Shown here piece by piece: positions 22,701 through 34,849 of a stretch of DNA of 64,000 nt. Position 1 is the first letter of the stretch. Each line of letters opens with the position of its first letter. This stretch comes from Dryococelus australis (lineage: Eukaryota; Arthropoda; Insecta; Phasmatodea; Phasmatidae): positions 212,735,047 to 212,799,046 of the forward strand of contig CM056995.1 of assembly GCA_029891345.1 (NCBI GenBank), written 5' to 3'. A program made the translations under genes and the position numbers. The notes below the pieces were generated by a model. It was not told the origin of the DNA, did no database searches, and was given only the letters and a program-made list of their open reading frames with translations.

Positions 22701-23212
22701 TCTCTAAATAATATTCAGTTTAATTAACTAATGGTAGGCATTATAAAACGGTAAATACATGTGAAGGGTAAGCAAATTTGGAATTTGCGTTTGTTAGTAG
22801 AAATTGAAAATGGAACCACAGCCCGGCACTAGCAAATGTTATCTAAAACACTAAAATATGTGGGGCTATTATAATCCTTACCATGTAAAAATACTCACTA
22901 CATGCGCCTCTGGTGAAAGATGCTCGTACTGCGATTTCCAGGGGCACATGAAAAACAAAATGGTGCCAGAGGCCGGTAACGCGTCTAAATGCCGTTCGCC
23001 AATCAGCACCCGGTAACCAGCTCGCCAGCCGGCAGTCCAGCCAACGAGGCCTCGCCCTCGGCAGTGTGCAGCAGCCAGTGAGAACGCAATGCTCGTTCCC
23101 AGAGCCTCGCGCAACCAGTCAGAGAACGGCTACTCCCACTTCAAAACAACCGCCACGCATATTCGTGACAGTTCCAAACTTTTAACTTGCCTTGCGTATT
23201 TTCTCGCGTCAT
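22376..23212. other. no gene seen
   Basis: Apart from the possible LTR-like fragment to 22700, no repeat recognised. GC content rises at 22960-23110 without a recognisable gene. Confidence 0.45.
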
Positions 23213-23440
23213 TGTAAAGTGAGCACATTTTAAGGCCCTCTCAACCGCTATTTACCTCTAATAAATGTATTTTTTTACAGCCTCACATGTTAACTTTTGA
23301 CTGTGATGAAATGTATACACTGTGTGTATTAATCACATAGCAATGCGTGTGTTAAAAAGTGGCAGAAAGATATAAATATTCTGAAATAAAAAATTTAGCA
23401 GGGCCTTAAAATGTATTCACTGTGCCATGAACAGCCTATA
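23213..23440 (+). mobile_element. MITE-B copy 2
   Basis: Begins within the terminal repeat (TAAAGTGAGCACATTTT) and ends GTGCCATGAACAGCCTATA. The internal TGATGAAATGTATACACTGT matches copy 3. Confidence 0.75.
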
Positions 23441-23627
23441 GAACATTTGCCAGTATGTTATCCATGAGTGTTTTTTAAGACGTTGCTGCGGGATGTAATT
23501 TTTTTAACGTGTAAAATATATAAATACTACATTATACGTACGAGCGTACCGTGTTTACGACATTATGCCGACGTGTGCTTACGTCGAAATACCCTGTGGT
23601 ACCACGGAGCTTCTCTCCAGTGCAGAG

Positions 23628-23850
23628 GGGTCGCGGTGGTTAAGTGGTTAGGCTACTCGCCTCCCACCAAGGCGAACCGGGCTCGATTCCCGGTGGTGTG
23701 GCCCATGAGATTTTCGCATGTGGGAAACGTATCAGACGACGACACTGCTGGGTGGGTTTTCTCGGGGATCTCCCAAAACCACCCTGCTCCGTACGCACCT
23801 TGCTTCGCACTCATCGGCTCTCAAGACCTCGATGTTAACACATTGAGGTC
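23628..23850 (+). mobile_element. tRNA-derived SINE-A copy 2
   Basis: The head GGGGTCGCGGTGGTTAAGTG, the CTCGCCTCCCACCAAGGCGA arm and a B box GGGCTCGATTCCC are followed by GATTTTCGCATGTGGG, TTTTCTCGGGGATCTCCC and CTCTCAAGACCTCGATGTTA, in the same order as copy 1 at 14.8 kb. Confidence 0.85.
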
Positions 23851-24339
23851 TGCACATTTTTACTGGCACTTAAGACAAATTATAAGTGAGTCACCTATAT
23901 CCACTTCTGCAAGAACACCGATTGTGTTGGTGTCTGTGTTAGAACTCACCATAGTCATATTGGTCCATATCACACTGGACACAATCCTGTACTTTACAGC
24001 GTTCATTATTGGCCAGACATCAACCAATGGAGAGCCGAGGTGATAGTGACCCAATCAAAACTTCTTTATCGTACAAAATTATTTATAATCAATCATGTCC
24101 TTTTGAGTGACTATAGCAAAAAACAAATTCTATCGTTAGCAATATCATTGTTACTGCTCTGTGGTGTTTTTGTGAGGCCGTGTTAAGCACTAGCCGAACA
24201 AGTCTGCACATCCATGCGAGTTTTGTTCTGAACAAAGAAAGTAGTTTTGCTCGAGATAGTCTACAAAGTGTTAAGAGTTAGTTGGGGCTGCGCGTCTAAG
24301 GTCAATAAGTGAGGGAGCGATACGGGCGACAGTAACACG

Positions 24340-24738
24340 CACTCCTAGCGCCTCATCGCTCCTACGAGCATGGCGTGCAGCGTTTCCATCGTAACGCTTT
24401 ATTGTGTAAACTAGATCTGTAACAATGCGGTTTTATTACACGCGATGAAAGTACACAGATCAAACCACCTGCGTATAGTCGTACTTTTCTCTTGCCGCTT
24501 AAATAAACTTCATAGGCAAGCTTTAAAAATGCGATATTTCGCCATCTTCACGGATTTTTTCTCCGATACTATACTAAATATGACAAAAGTAAAATAATGG
24601 GGACATAGATAATTGTTTTTTTTTTTTTTTTAATCTTTTCTGACAAAAAGTCGTAATTGCAGCAGATTTATTTACCGAGATACTCGTATTTGCGCAAATA
24701 ACTATTTCACAAAAAACGGCAGGTTCATACAACTGTTA
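24340..24738 (+). repeat. dispersed repeat F copy 1
   Basis: Matches 59515-59915 in the same orientation: GCCTCATCGCTCCTACG, AGATCTGTAACA, TTTTATTACA-GCGATGAAAG, CTCGCCGCTTAAA-like, ATTTATTTACC and AACTATTTCACAAAAAA blocks. Each copy is about 400 bp. No terminal repeats or coding pattern found. Confidence 0.85.
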
Positions 24739-24784
24739 AAAGCCACCCGAAACATTCATCGGTCACTCACTCTCCAGTGCAGAG

Positions 24785-25160
24785 ACTGTCATGTCAGCCG
24801 CTTCGCCGTCATGCGTATCGATGACAGGGAAGATGAGCGAACTCATTCCTGAGCCAATTAGCGATGTGCCTGACGTGATCTGCGGGGAGGGGGAGGAGAA
24901 GGGCGGAAAGGTCCCCGAATCTCGGCGCATCTCCTGTCCCCCGGAGGAGGAGACCTCAGGAATATCAAAGCGCTCACTTCTGAACGAGCTACCCGGCCGG
25001 GGCGAGATTGCGCGGGTTATGATGGCGGTGGCACCTCGGTCCTCGGGGACGAGGTCTCGTCGTGATTAGCCTGTTAATGAGAAACTACCCCTTGCCCGCC
25101 GCAACCCGCCAGCCCTCTTCCTGCTCCGCGCCGTCACATTAGCATTCGCTCCCCTGGCTA
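24785..25160. other. GC- and CpG-rich stretch, no gene recognised
   Basis: Clearly richer in G+C and CpG than its neighbours. The 92-codon frame at 24791-25069 has no known motif and probably reflects the composition. It could be a regulatory or promoter region, but nothing downstream supports that. Confidence 0.35.
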
Positions 25161-25221
25161 TCCCAGTGCATGTGCCAGGTTAAAAAAACAACAACACTTC
25201 GTTAACTAACATGGTATGTGG

Positions 25222-25792
25222 TTGATGCTCAGCTGCACCATCTTGGTTCGAAACCCGATCCGAGATCTGATCTAAGATAACTGTTGCACCATTCGAGTTC
25301 TGAGCTGAACTAGAGATCGAGATGAAGTTCATTTCGAACCGCCGAAATTGGCTGTTTGAATTATCGATCCGAGATCAGCAGCCATCGTCGACAAATGTAG
25401 TTCGAAAATACAACAGATAGAACTACGATCGATTGTTTACTTGGGAAATTGAAACAACATTATACGCACTTGAATATTATTCAATAAAATCCGTACAACA
25501 ATAATTGACTTAAAACAGATAAAACAACACACATCTAGTTCTAGCTATAGTGAAAAATACGATTACTTCCATAACGTCATATATTATGACTCAATAGCAA
25601 TATTTGTCATACTTAATCTCGATTTCTCACTTTAGAACCGAGATCGACAAATCGGAGATCCAGAACCATAAAATTTCGTTTGTGCAACACTTTTACATTG
25701 GAACCAAGATTGAACTGTACCCTGGTTCGGAACTAGGATCATTCGATCTCGGATCGGGAAGCTGTTGGTGCAACCGGGCATGAGAAATGCAC
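25222..25792. mobile_element. inverted-repeat element rich in GATCCGAGATC
   Basis: The left end (GCTCAGCTGCACCATCTTGG, CCCGATCCGAGATC) pairs with the right end (GATCTCGGATCGGGAAGC, GTTGGTGCAACCGGGC). TTGGTTC / GAACCA and GAGATCGAG / CTCGATTTC also pair further in. About 570 bp, non-coding, MITE-like. Target duplication not resolved. Confidence 0.55.
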
Positions 25793-26039
25793 ACGGCGGT
25801 CAAACCCGACACTGGAATTTACACCTATGCGACACACGAATCCGGCATTGATGTCTCGGACAACTGGAGAAAAAAAATTGCCCTCGCTCTAACTCCTTCG
25901 GCCTCGGATTCATTTACAAGCTCGGATGTGGCGAATCGTGAAAATTTCTGGAGTGTACTGTACTAGTGTGCAGCGTGCTTCTCACACCCATAGTGAACAT
26001 AGTGTCGCGTGCCGGGCAGATCACGGTCAATCTAGCACT

Positions 26040-26380
26040 TTTCAAATAAAACTTCAAAAAATGTCACCACTTCTACCTGCATGTATTTTAACTGGCATGC
26101 TGGCTGCCATGCGCCCATTGAGATTGGTAACGACGGAGATGAAACAGATCCACAGGTTAACATACGTGAACACTGAATTGATTAATTTTGACTATGGTTC
26201 TTTTATGCAAATAGTTGTAAACATTAACAAATTTGTAAAACTTTTACATTTCCATTAATTGTACAGTTCTACATGGCCGACGCATGAATAAAGTGATCAA
26301 CATTAATTTTACGCGTGGTGGAAGAACACGCAATGCGCAGACAAGTATATCCTAAGCAATTTGCCGTGAACAGCCTCTAT
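26040..26380 (-). mobile_element. MITE-A copy 3 (degenerate)
   Basis: Reverse orientation. CCTGCATGTATTTTAACTGG, TTGGTAACGACGGAGATG, CGACGCATGAATAAAGTGAT and the terminal TGCCGTGAACAGCCTCTA follow the family order. The opposite terminus is largely lost. Confidence 0.75.
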
Positions 26381-26762
26381 CAGCATCGACAGTTCGCAAA
26401 CGAAAGGCGGAGGAACTTGCGCTAATCGCATTACTCACAGTATGACGCCCAAAACATAAATCAATCATTGTTTGCCTTGTACGGTACCAGTCGTATGAAT
26501 CCTTAATGTATAGCATGGTTACGATCGTGGACATGGAGACCTAAAGGGCTAAGATCGACAGAGTAGAAACTGCTCCAGATCGACGAATCAGTGTTATTAA
26601 AAAAATATAATACTGCGAAAATCACCTTTAATTAATGCCTCAAATATATTTTGGCTATTACTCATCATAGTACAAACATAAACACACAAACCGCAAAAAT
26701 AATATTGTTACTTAAATGTTACATTTTCCAGTGAAAGTCTGTAAAGTTACTACATAAACGTT
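26381..26762. other. no gene seen
   Basis: No repeat or coding signal recognised. Confidence 0.5.
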
Positions 26763-26999
26763 TATAGGCCGTTCACGGTAAAGTGAGCACTTTTGAATCC
26801 CTAGTTACTTTTCTCTTTAAACCAATTTATATCCTTCCACCACTTGTTAATGTAAACCCTGCCATGTGTGTAATAAACACAGTGTATACATTCACCATAC
26901 CCAAAACAAAATTGACGGCGACAATGAAATGTATTTATTGTTTATTATGTCTGACGAAACAGCTTCAAAAAGTACTTACTTTACCGCGAACGGCCTATA
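26763..26999 (-). mobile_element. MITE-B copy 3
   Basis: Both termini intact: TATAGGCCGTTCACGGTAAA and TTTACCGCGAACGGCCTATA, perfectly complementary over 20 bp. The interior is copy 2 in reverse (AACACAGTGTATACATTCA). Confidence 0.9.
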
Positions 27000-28299
27000 C
27001 ATACACGTAAGAACTTTATGGGCACGAAATTATCTGCTAAATAGAGTCCACCAAGGTATTTACTCATTTACGCTTCTCAGAAAACATAGTGACGTGAATT
27101 TTACTTTTCAATTGTTTCGACAGCACTGAACATTGCATAATTTTAACATTAACATCATGGTGTGTTATTGTACTATAAGCCTTAGTTTTAATTGAAATAC
27201 GACCCACCGCTTACAAAAACTAACAAAGCTGCCACCTATATTGGCAGCTTATGTTGGCCTTGTATAGCTTGACAAAGAGAGGTTGTAAAGCGGTGAAGTC
27301 TGGGTGTAAACGGCTGAGCGTATTTAAGTCATACCGATTCACACTTCTCCATAATTCCTGCCTTACCTGAGGATCTGTAATCACAAGCTATGTTTAGTTA
27401 GCCCATCACTACCAGGAAGCAATATTTCATTCCTTAAAAAAAAAAAATTGTTGCGCTAACAATATATTAAGGGTTACTAATAATTTTTCCCCCTTTTCAT
27501 GTATATTTAAAAACATTTTCCGATGCATCTCACAAAGAGTGTCTTCCTTTAGCGTGATTTATAGCATCCATTTCGATCGCCTTGTGCACCAAGCACCGAG
27601 TTGTGGGTAGTATTGGCGCTTTCTTCACATCGACGTACCTATGTTCGCACAAATAACGCGGATAACGTAGAAACGATTAGAAGCTCTCTACTTGGCTGTT
27701 AGTGCTATCTCCTCTGTATGTTCAACGTGAGCTGTGAACGTGTGTATCACCTTTACTGAAAGGATATGGGAATCAGCGGCAAATTAAATATCTTTATATT
27801 TCATAAACGTTATATAAGTAGTAGGAAATAGGGAAAACTGGGGCACAGGTTGCAAGCTGACACCATGGGACGAGATGGTGGCCATATTGGATTTCCCGTT
27901 CATCCCTTTTTTCCTTAAAACAGCATCTTTTTCTCTTAAAAACGCCTAAAATTCCCCGCAAAAAATACACTTTGCACAATGGGGCTGGCACTTGCACAAG
28001 ACGGCTGAATGTGACATAAATTGTACAACAGCCAGCCGGATCTTGCAATTATTTACAAGCACTTCATGATTTGTCATTCCATACCAACACCATCCATCTT
28101 GTCTGAAAAATGTTCGAGTTCATTGCCCGTCATGCAACTTCATGCTTAGCCTTGTTACAAGTATAGGACCAATAACGCATATGCTAAGGACAGCAATACC
28201 AATCACACACACATATAATGCTAACTGTACATATACTAATCGCACTTATGCTAATCTCACACGTGTCAATCCCCCGCTATCTTACTTTAGTCCCCGCCA
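27000..28299. other. no gene seen
   Basis: No repeat family member found. At 28160-28260 the words TATGCTAA-TCACAC recur loosely. The overlapping frames at 28142-28547 are in pyrimidine-rich sequence and lack known motifs. Confidence 0.45.
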
Positions 28300-28480
28300 T
28301 CTTGGATACCCGCGGACGCCTGCTCTATTCCTTAGTTTTCTCATATTCCTTCCGGTTTCCTGTTTTCTCTCCTGCCTCTATCATTCCTTCTTGTCCCCCA
28401 CCGCTATCCTCTCTCTCGCTCTCTCTCTCTCTTCCTCTCGCCTTTTGCACACCCCCCCCCCCCACCACCAGTCGTCTCCT
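28300..28480. repeat. pyrimidine-rich low-complexity tract
   Basis: Runs of TTCC, CTCTCTCTCT and a C12 block on the plus strand. Confidence 0.85.
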
Positions 28481-29589
28481 GCATGCGGCCATCTTTAATT
28501 CTCGCACCCACCACAAGGGTGAACTAAGTTATACCATTCGCAGCTAGGAGCACTGGAATTGATGCGATCATTTTGTGTGTTGGTAATCACGTCGTCTGCA
28601 CAGATGCGCTAACATCGGGGAGTTTAATTATATCAGTGGTCGCTAGGAGAGCCGAAATTTTTTTTATAGTTAGTTGTTGTTTCGGAACTCAAAAAATGCC
28701 GGAGGTGTTGCTTCCGGACCCCAGATAGGTGGCGCACCAACCGACTGTGTCACGGGAGGTCGGTACCGTCAAATTCATATCAATGGTATCATTCTAGACG
28801 CATTCAATATTGCAAGCATAGTAGGACGTCATTTCTGAACCATTTGAGTTTGGCTATCATGTAAGAGTCAGCCATACATGTAAATAAAATAAGGGTAGGT
28901 ATGCATACAATTGTGTTTCAAGGATGTCATGGAAGTTAGTAGTTAGTGGTGCATGTAGGAGTGTAGGGCCTGAAATAGCACACATACGCTACAGTCCGTA
29001 CGCACTCATCAATCACCCACAACAACGCTCATATTATGCTACCGCAAGTGTTATATATACATAAATAAACATTAGCATGGTTAACATACATCGACCAACA
29101 ATACATGAAAATAGTTAATATATACACAATCACGCTGCGAGTAAGATGTTTGTAGTCGTGGGTGATTACAGTACAATAAATACCTATACATAAACAAATT
29201 CAGCCTGGCATGATGACCAGCAGCGCGAGACCTCATTAGTATGGCTAACCCTTAATAGCTAGGTATGGGTAGTCGTCGGTTACATTAAAACCTGTACATG
29301 CTAATACAAATAAACACAGTCTGTCTAACACGAAGGTAGGAGAGAACCGCATGTAAATGATATGAAACCACTCTGTACGTGAAAAATCGGTCACATTACT
29401 ATAAAAAATACCAGTTGGTTCTGCATACATTAATAGTGATATCAATGTTACCAGTTCAACAAGAACGTTGGTAAGAAGCCGTAATGCTCGAGGACATGAA
29501 AAGAGCATATGTCCACAATGACGAACCTAAAAAATAATCTACAATATACCAAGTGTGATACGCATTACGTGACCTGTAAAGACTGCGCT
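28481..29589. other. no gene seen
   Basis: The 87-codon minus-strand frame at 29245-29508 is hydrophobic and unrecognised. No match to the zinc-finger family was found in it, although it lies where a second family member would be expected downstream of the duplicated block. Confidence 0.4.
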
Positions 29590-29930
29590 TCTTTGCTTGC
29601 TACAAGCAAACATACATTAAAACCGTTAGTCGCGCAAGAGAGACGATACTGCTACACGCTGAGGCAAACATATATAAAAAAATAATTATAACAGCAAATA
29701 GTTATACGCATTTTCTAACCAATCCATATTGCTCGATCATCGATCACTGTCCGTTATGTTTGGCAAAAAAAATTCCATTGTAAAGTGCGGGAACTATTAG
29801 GACAACACTGCTACAAACTGATGCAAACTGATATAAAAATATAATGTAAAGGGAAATAATTTTAACAACTTACCAACCATTGCAATCACATATTGCACAA
29901 TTGTTGGGTACTGTATGAAGTGCTAGACGA
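29590..29930 (-). repeat. left short tandem array (about 150-bp units)
   Basis: About two units share ACTGCTACA-ACTGATGCAAAC, ATAAAAA-ATAA, TTA-CAACCA, CATATTGC-CGA and the GCAAAAAAAATT block. Anchors lie near 29718 and 29868. On the minus strand each unit carries TTGGTTGGTAAGT or a decayed version of it. Confidence 0.65.
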
Positions 29931-30310
29931 TGTTAGACAAGACCAGCCCATCCTGGTCAGTACAACAGAATAGCAAACGACTTCCATGCGAATCAATTGA
30001 AACGAAACCGTCAAATTCAGAGTACAGCCTACACTTGCATCACTAGCAGCAGAACACGTCTGACCCGACCGACGTTGTGCGATAACTAACATCTTGGGAA
30101 TCTGTAAGGTAGGTCAGGTGGTCGGCCGGTGGTGCAAGCACCGTGCAGATCTCGGCAAGACGAAGGGATGGCACATAACGCTAACCGAGATATATGAGAC
30201 AGGCTCCAGGGTGGAAGACAAGCCGAGTCACGCGCACACACTTCCCTTTACGAGAACAATTCAGTTATACAGTACAAGGAAACAATTTATTTCGTTTTAA
30301 ATATTAAATA
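29850..30310 (-). repeat. duplicated block, left copy
   Basis: Matches 34330-34760 in the same orientation: GACCAG-CC-TGG-AGTAC, CAGAATAGC-AACGA, ACCGTCAA-TTCA, CACCGTGCAG-TCTC, AGGCTCCAGGGTGG, CTTCCCTTTACGAGA and TTAGTTTTAAATATTA-like ends. The copies are 4.48 kb apart, and the zinc-finger pseudogene lies between them. Confidence 0.8.
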
Positions 30311-31639
30311 CATGCACGTATTTGAATATGTGTCATTTATGGTGCTCCCTAACTGTAAGTACATTATTAAACTAATTAGCCATTAATCGTTCACCCCAAT
30401 TTTTTAATAATATAGAAATAGCATTTAATGTATGAACTTTGTACTGACGAGTAGGGAGGCATCGTAACACACACATATATTTCGATTATTCATGTACTCA
30501 GCTTTTACAAGAAATACTTGGAGACCACTAGGACATATCGTAGCTATCGATGTGAATTCAACAGAAGTACAGGTAATAATGCATGGTATACATCATCGAC
30601 CAAGAAAGTAACTCGGCACATACAAATATTGTAATTACACCGCCCTTGACAAAACATTCATGTAAACTTCAGAATGATAAGCATACTTACTTTTTACATA
30701 TGCTATTGAAATTATATTGTAAATATCTCATGTACAATAATGGCGCTGGAGGCAGTGCACCATCCTTGCGAATAAAGTATCACAAGTTCAATCCCCTAGA
30801 GAGTCAAATCATTTCACAGGTAAAAATACAACTTGATATGCAATTAAAACTTACTTGTTATATCTACGTATTTAAGTATCGAACACATCATGCAACAATC
30901 ACAATCAACTATATCTCCAACAAATATTTTATACATAACCGTACTCCATGCATGTTCATCTCAAATATTTAAAACCTACCAGCCATTTATAAAACCGTAA
31001 CAAGCAGTTCACTCTGTGACAACCCGAATCTGTCAACACGAACCGTCATCTAGTTGATATTGGTATACAAGCATACATCGTGTAAAAATGTTTCTCACTT
31101 CGTCGTCGAGCGTGGTGGAAAGCAGATCGTTAATACATTCATCTACCGCGATTGTGTACGCAGTTACAATATGAAGACGTAATAAATTGTTGAAGACCTA
31201 CCATCTGTAACACTGACTGCATCATTAACAGCACGATGACATGAAAGTAGCCATTGTATATTCAGATTTGCATACAAGACTTACCACTTCGATAACTGCG
31301 ATGTGGTGTTCGCTCGCAGTGTTAGTCTGAATAGGCATAGTAAGAAGTCCAAAGACAATGTTTTTTGTACATCACGAAGTGAGTGCCAGTACTGTGGTAA
31401 TTAGGTATACTGAGCATGTATATGTATATAGTTAGAATCCTTATAAACTCGTCGCTTACAATAAAATTTATCTCCAATAGGAATTTTTACATAGCCATAC
31501 TCCATGTATGTTCATCACAAATATTTGCAGCCTACCAGACATTTATAAACACATAGCAGTATCTTAGACAGTAAGAATTTTAAAAAATAAAACCATTTTT
31601 TTATTTTTCTAATTTTTGGTATTTATTCCTATTTTGAAC
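30311..31639. other. spacer with a short direct repeat
   Basis: About 85 bp at 30905-30985 recurs at 31460-31560 (TATCTCCAA, CATA-CC-TACTCCATG-ATGTTCATC, CAAATATTT, CCTACCAG-CATTTATAAA). Otherwise no gene or repeat recognised. Confidence 0.55.
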
Positions 31640-33865
31640 AAATCACACATAAACATAATGTGTCCTTTTATAAAAAGCCTGTAGCTCCGACTTCATTAAT
31701 TATCGAATTTATCTCTTCACTGACAGAAATATGTCCTCTTCTTTACAATGGAACCAATACCCGCAGTCTACCAACCAAATCACCGGATTCTTCAGAAAAT
31801 AAGCAGATAGACTTCACGTCGCTCTTCGCAGAAGGTTCACAATACATATCTGCATGCATGTCCTACCGTGGGCCAGATTACCTGATTCGAATCTGTGTTT
31901 CTTCTGTCCCAACTTCAAGTAGCCCTTATCTTCAACATGTTTACGCTTTGCTTTGCAGATGTCGGCAATTCATCATCAGTAGAATATGCATATTTCACAT
32001 CATCACCACTAGTCTTGGGAGTCACATTTAAATTCTCGACATCCTGGTTAGTTGTGACATCTTCGGTTTTAACTTTTCATGTTGGCGGTGCATGTCTGTT
32101 GTTCACAACTTCTGAAGGTCCGTATGACTCGCAATTGCTATAATGCATGCCGGCAACATTCGTATTTCCTTCTTCACACAGCGTTTTGGAACATGATGCA
32201 GTCATGGGTATTGTTATGGGCGCCCTAACCATAGCATTGTCTGCGCCAATAACTTTAATGCATGCTGTCTCGTGCCAAGCAAAGGTGTGCTACCTTTACA
32301 TGTACCAGTGTGTCTCTTTAGGTTATCACTTCTCGCAAATGCTGCACCACACACATCACATGTTAGTATTCTGGAGGTCAGTTTTTTTGAACATGCATTC
32401 TGTTCATGGTGAAATGCATTGCAACTTTTACTGAAGATCATGCCACAGTAACCGCAGTGATGCCTATGTAGTTGTTGAACACTCTGTGAAGGTTTGCATG
32501 TAGTCGTACATGACATACTCGATTGCACATCCTCAGTAGTTTTCATCATCTTCAAGCATGTGTAAACTCAAACGTTTATATTACTAGGCAGTACTGACTC
32601 CTCACTGCTGCTCCTCACTGCTGACTACTCACTGCTACCTTCGCACAGTACTGGTGCCGCACATGTCAGTTTAACAACTGTGGGAATTTCCGCAGTTGCA
32701 GTAAAATTTATACAACTATTCTGCTGGTCGAAGACGAAGCTATGTTGTAATTCTCTGTAGTGGGCTAGAGGGAAATCAGTATGCGCCTATTTGCTAAGTG
32801 GATTTAGCCCTCCCATTCTCAGTTCTAGAAGATTTACCGATGTCAGGTCCCAACCCGAATTCTTGGTAATTATTTCCTCTTCCTCGTGGCATAACTTTAC
32901 TATACTGTTATCAATAGTGTTTTATATTCAACATCATACACAACTACATTCGATGTCTTGAAGGATCTAGTATGATTTTCGTCATTGTGGGGCTCTGGTT
33001 TCGCATAGCTACAGTCTAGCTATATATTGCAATTTACACAACCATATTTTTCAACCTCTTCGATTCGTTGGTTTATCATATTTTGTTTCCTACTTGACAG
33101 GAACAAGCAAACATTGTGTGGAGTATTTTACATATTAAGCGCAACATAATCTTTTAGAAGACCCCTGAATGCCGATTGCTTTAGAAAAAATCCATTAAGC
33201 TTTGGCTTGCAGAGCACTGACGTATTCCTTTACAAAGTTTAAAATGTATATTTAAATTGTAAACACATGCATTCATTCGTTGACACTCATCACACCGATA
33301 TGACATACGATTGATTCTCCTAGCATATTTACTTTCCTCATGCCTTCTTGCATAGTATGTGCATGTCTCGTCACAATAGTTGCATGGATGTCTTGGAGGA
33401 AGCAAAGAACAGCTCTCATTATTCGTAGATGAACCCACACATTTATATGGTAATCTTTGTAGATATCGTCTGCAGGGAGTGCAGGGAGACCCTTACGCGT
33501 TGTAAAATGTCTTTTCAGCTGCTACAACGTCCAAACTGAGATTTACACTTATTGCATGTGAACATAGTATGCTCTGGATTCTGATAATAACCAGCTTCGT
33601 GCTGTCTGCAGTTGTTTATGTTAGGAATGATCTTCTTGCAGTAGCAGCACAAATAACTTTCCTGAATATTTTCCACTGTCGAATAAGAGAATGTTATCCA
33701 CAGCCGCTGTTCACTCTTCGCAGTCCGAATAGCAACTGAGCTGGCTAGCCTATCCTGATATAATGTATTAACAGTAAGTTTTTTTCTTTTCACGACTGAT
33801 ATCACTAGCATAAAATTACGCAAATCACAATATCCGTCTGGTATAAAAACGACAACATCGTACAA
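31640..33865 (-). pseudogene. six-finger C2HC zinc-finger gene, decayed
   Basis: Three minus-strand coding blocks each hold a pair of fingers. Block 33865-33515: CCYC at residues 73-76 with H89, then CNKC from 104. A one-base loss breaks the second finger just before LKRH. Block 33438-33181: CNYC at 19-22, then C49/C52/H65/C69 ending CKG. Block 32555-32214: C34/C37/H50/C55, then C66/C69/H82/C86, FARSDNLKRH and TCKG. The second finger of each pair has spacing C-x2-C-x12-H-x3-C (the last Cys is Arg in the first block). After a frame change near 32250 a linker continues (ADNAMVRAPITIPM, KTEDVTTNQDVENL, YAYSTDDELP). It ends in the family C-terminal block at about 31803-31670 (LFSEESGDLVGRLRVLV, then EEINSIINEVGATGFL). 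Several stops and shifts make it a pseudogene. DNA or RNA binding is inferred from the fingers only. Confidence 0.65.
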
Positions 33866-33879
33866 TACAAAGGATCAAT

Positions 33880-34400
33880 TTCTCCCATGATAGAATGTAA
33901 AGGTAAATAGTTATAAGCACCAACTAACTGTCGCATATTGTGCGAGCATCGAGCACTGCACATTAAGTTAGGCCAAAAAAATGACCACAGCAAAGCATGG
34001 GAACGATAAGGTTGACACTGATTCGCACTGGAGCCAGCAGATGTAACAAATAAAAATAGCTATAATCAATTACCAACCAACGCATATTGCACAAGCAAGG
34101 AGCACTGTACATTGCATAAGTCCTCACCTCCTAGAACGAACTACGCTACAGTACAGAGGCACACGCATTACACTACTTACTAACGCATAATGTGCGAGCA
34201 TCGGGCAACGTAAATCACATTAGGCTCAAATAATTAACTATGGCAAGGTCAAGAAGCAGGAGAGCAACAAGGTCGACAATACTACATACAGAAGCAATCA
34301 GATATAAAAATAAAATATACAATAAACTAGTTATATGCACTTACCAACCAATGTATGGACATTACACAAGCATCGAATATTGTACCTCGCATTAGATTAT
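33880..34400 (-). repeat. right short tandem array (about 105-165-bp units)
   Basis: Four units anchored near 33919, 34073, 34178 and 34345 share CCAAC-AA-GCATATTG-GC, GAGCATCGAGCACTG-ACATT and a GGCAAAAAAAT-like block. It is the same unit as at 29590-29930 and lies directly upstream of the zinc-finger pseudogene. Confidence 0.7.
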
Positions 34401-34760
34401 GTTAATCAAGACCAGGGAGCCCTGGCTAGTACGCCAGAATAGCGAACGATTTCCTTACGAACCGATCAGAACTAAACCGTCAAGTTCACATTACAGCCAA
34501 CACTGACAACCCACATCACTAGCAGTGGGACACATCCACCCTGTCCGACAGTGTGTGATCAACTAACACCTCGAGAATCTCTAAGGTAGCCACCGTGCAG
34601 GTCTCACCGAGTTGAAGGGATAGTACATACACTATTCGAGAGTTGAGGCAGGCTCCAGGGTGGCGGGCCAGCCGTGTCACACATGCACTTCCCTTTACGA
34701 GAGTAATTCAGTTATACAAGGCAAGGTAAAAAGTTATTTAGTTTTAAATATTATGTAGGG
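34330..34760 (-). repeat. duplicated block, right copy
   Basis: Partner of 29850-30310. It ends TTTAGTTTTAAATATTA. On the minus strand it precedes the tandem array and then the zinc-finger pseudogene, so it could be a former promoter or 5' leader region. Confidence 0.8.
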
Positions 34761-34849
34761 CACAGGTATTTATTTTAAGAATGAAGAAATATACGCTAAC
34801 ACTATGTGAAAACCCATTTGCCCCCCTCGCAGTAGGAGGAACAGTGATG

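Larger units (their letters stand above)
23613..24784. mobile_element. 1.14-kb insertion with 15-bp direct repeats
   Basis: Perfect 15-bp repeats CTCTCCAGTGCAGAG at 23613-23627 and 24770-24784 flank 23628-24769. The inserted DNA starts exactly at the head of SINE-A copy 2 and ends just after repeat F. The duplication length suits target-primed retrotransposition, but there is no poly-A or obvious reverse transcriptase. A composite of SINE plus F moved as one unit is one reading. Confidence 0.55.

Noticed and set aside
23628..23700. Functional tRNA gene at the SINE-A heads, and at 44687-44755
   Set aside because: A and B boxes are present but the acceptor stems do not pair and SINE bodies follow. 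They are SINE promoters.
24791..25069. 92-codon plus-strand gene in a CpG-rich region
   Set aside because: No motif, no splice or poly-A context, and low stop density is expected from the composition.
31660..32434. Plus-strand frames over the zinc-finger locus
   Set aside because: They are antisense shadows. The minus strand gives the finger, linker and C-terminal block.
29850..34760. LTR retrotransposon with 430-bp direct repeats enclosing the zinc-finger locus
   Set aside because: The repeats do not start TG and end CA, each is preceded by its own tandem array, there is no primer-binding site or polypurine tract, and no gag-pol sequence lies between.
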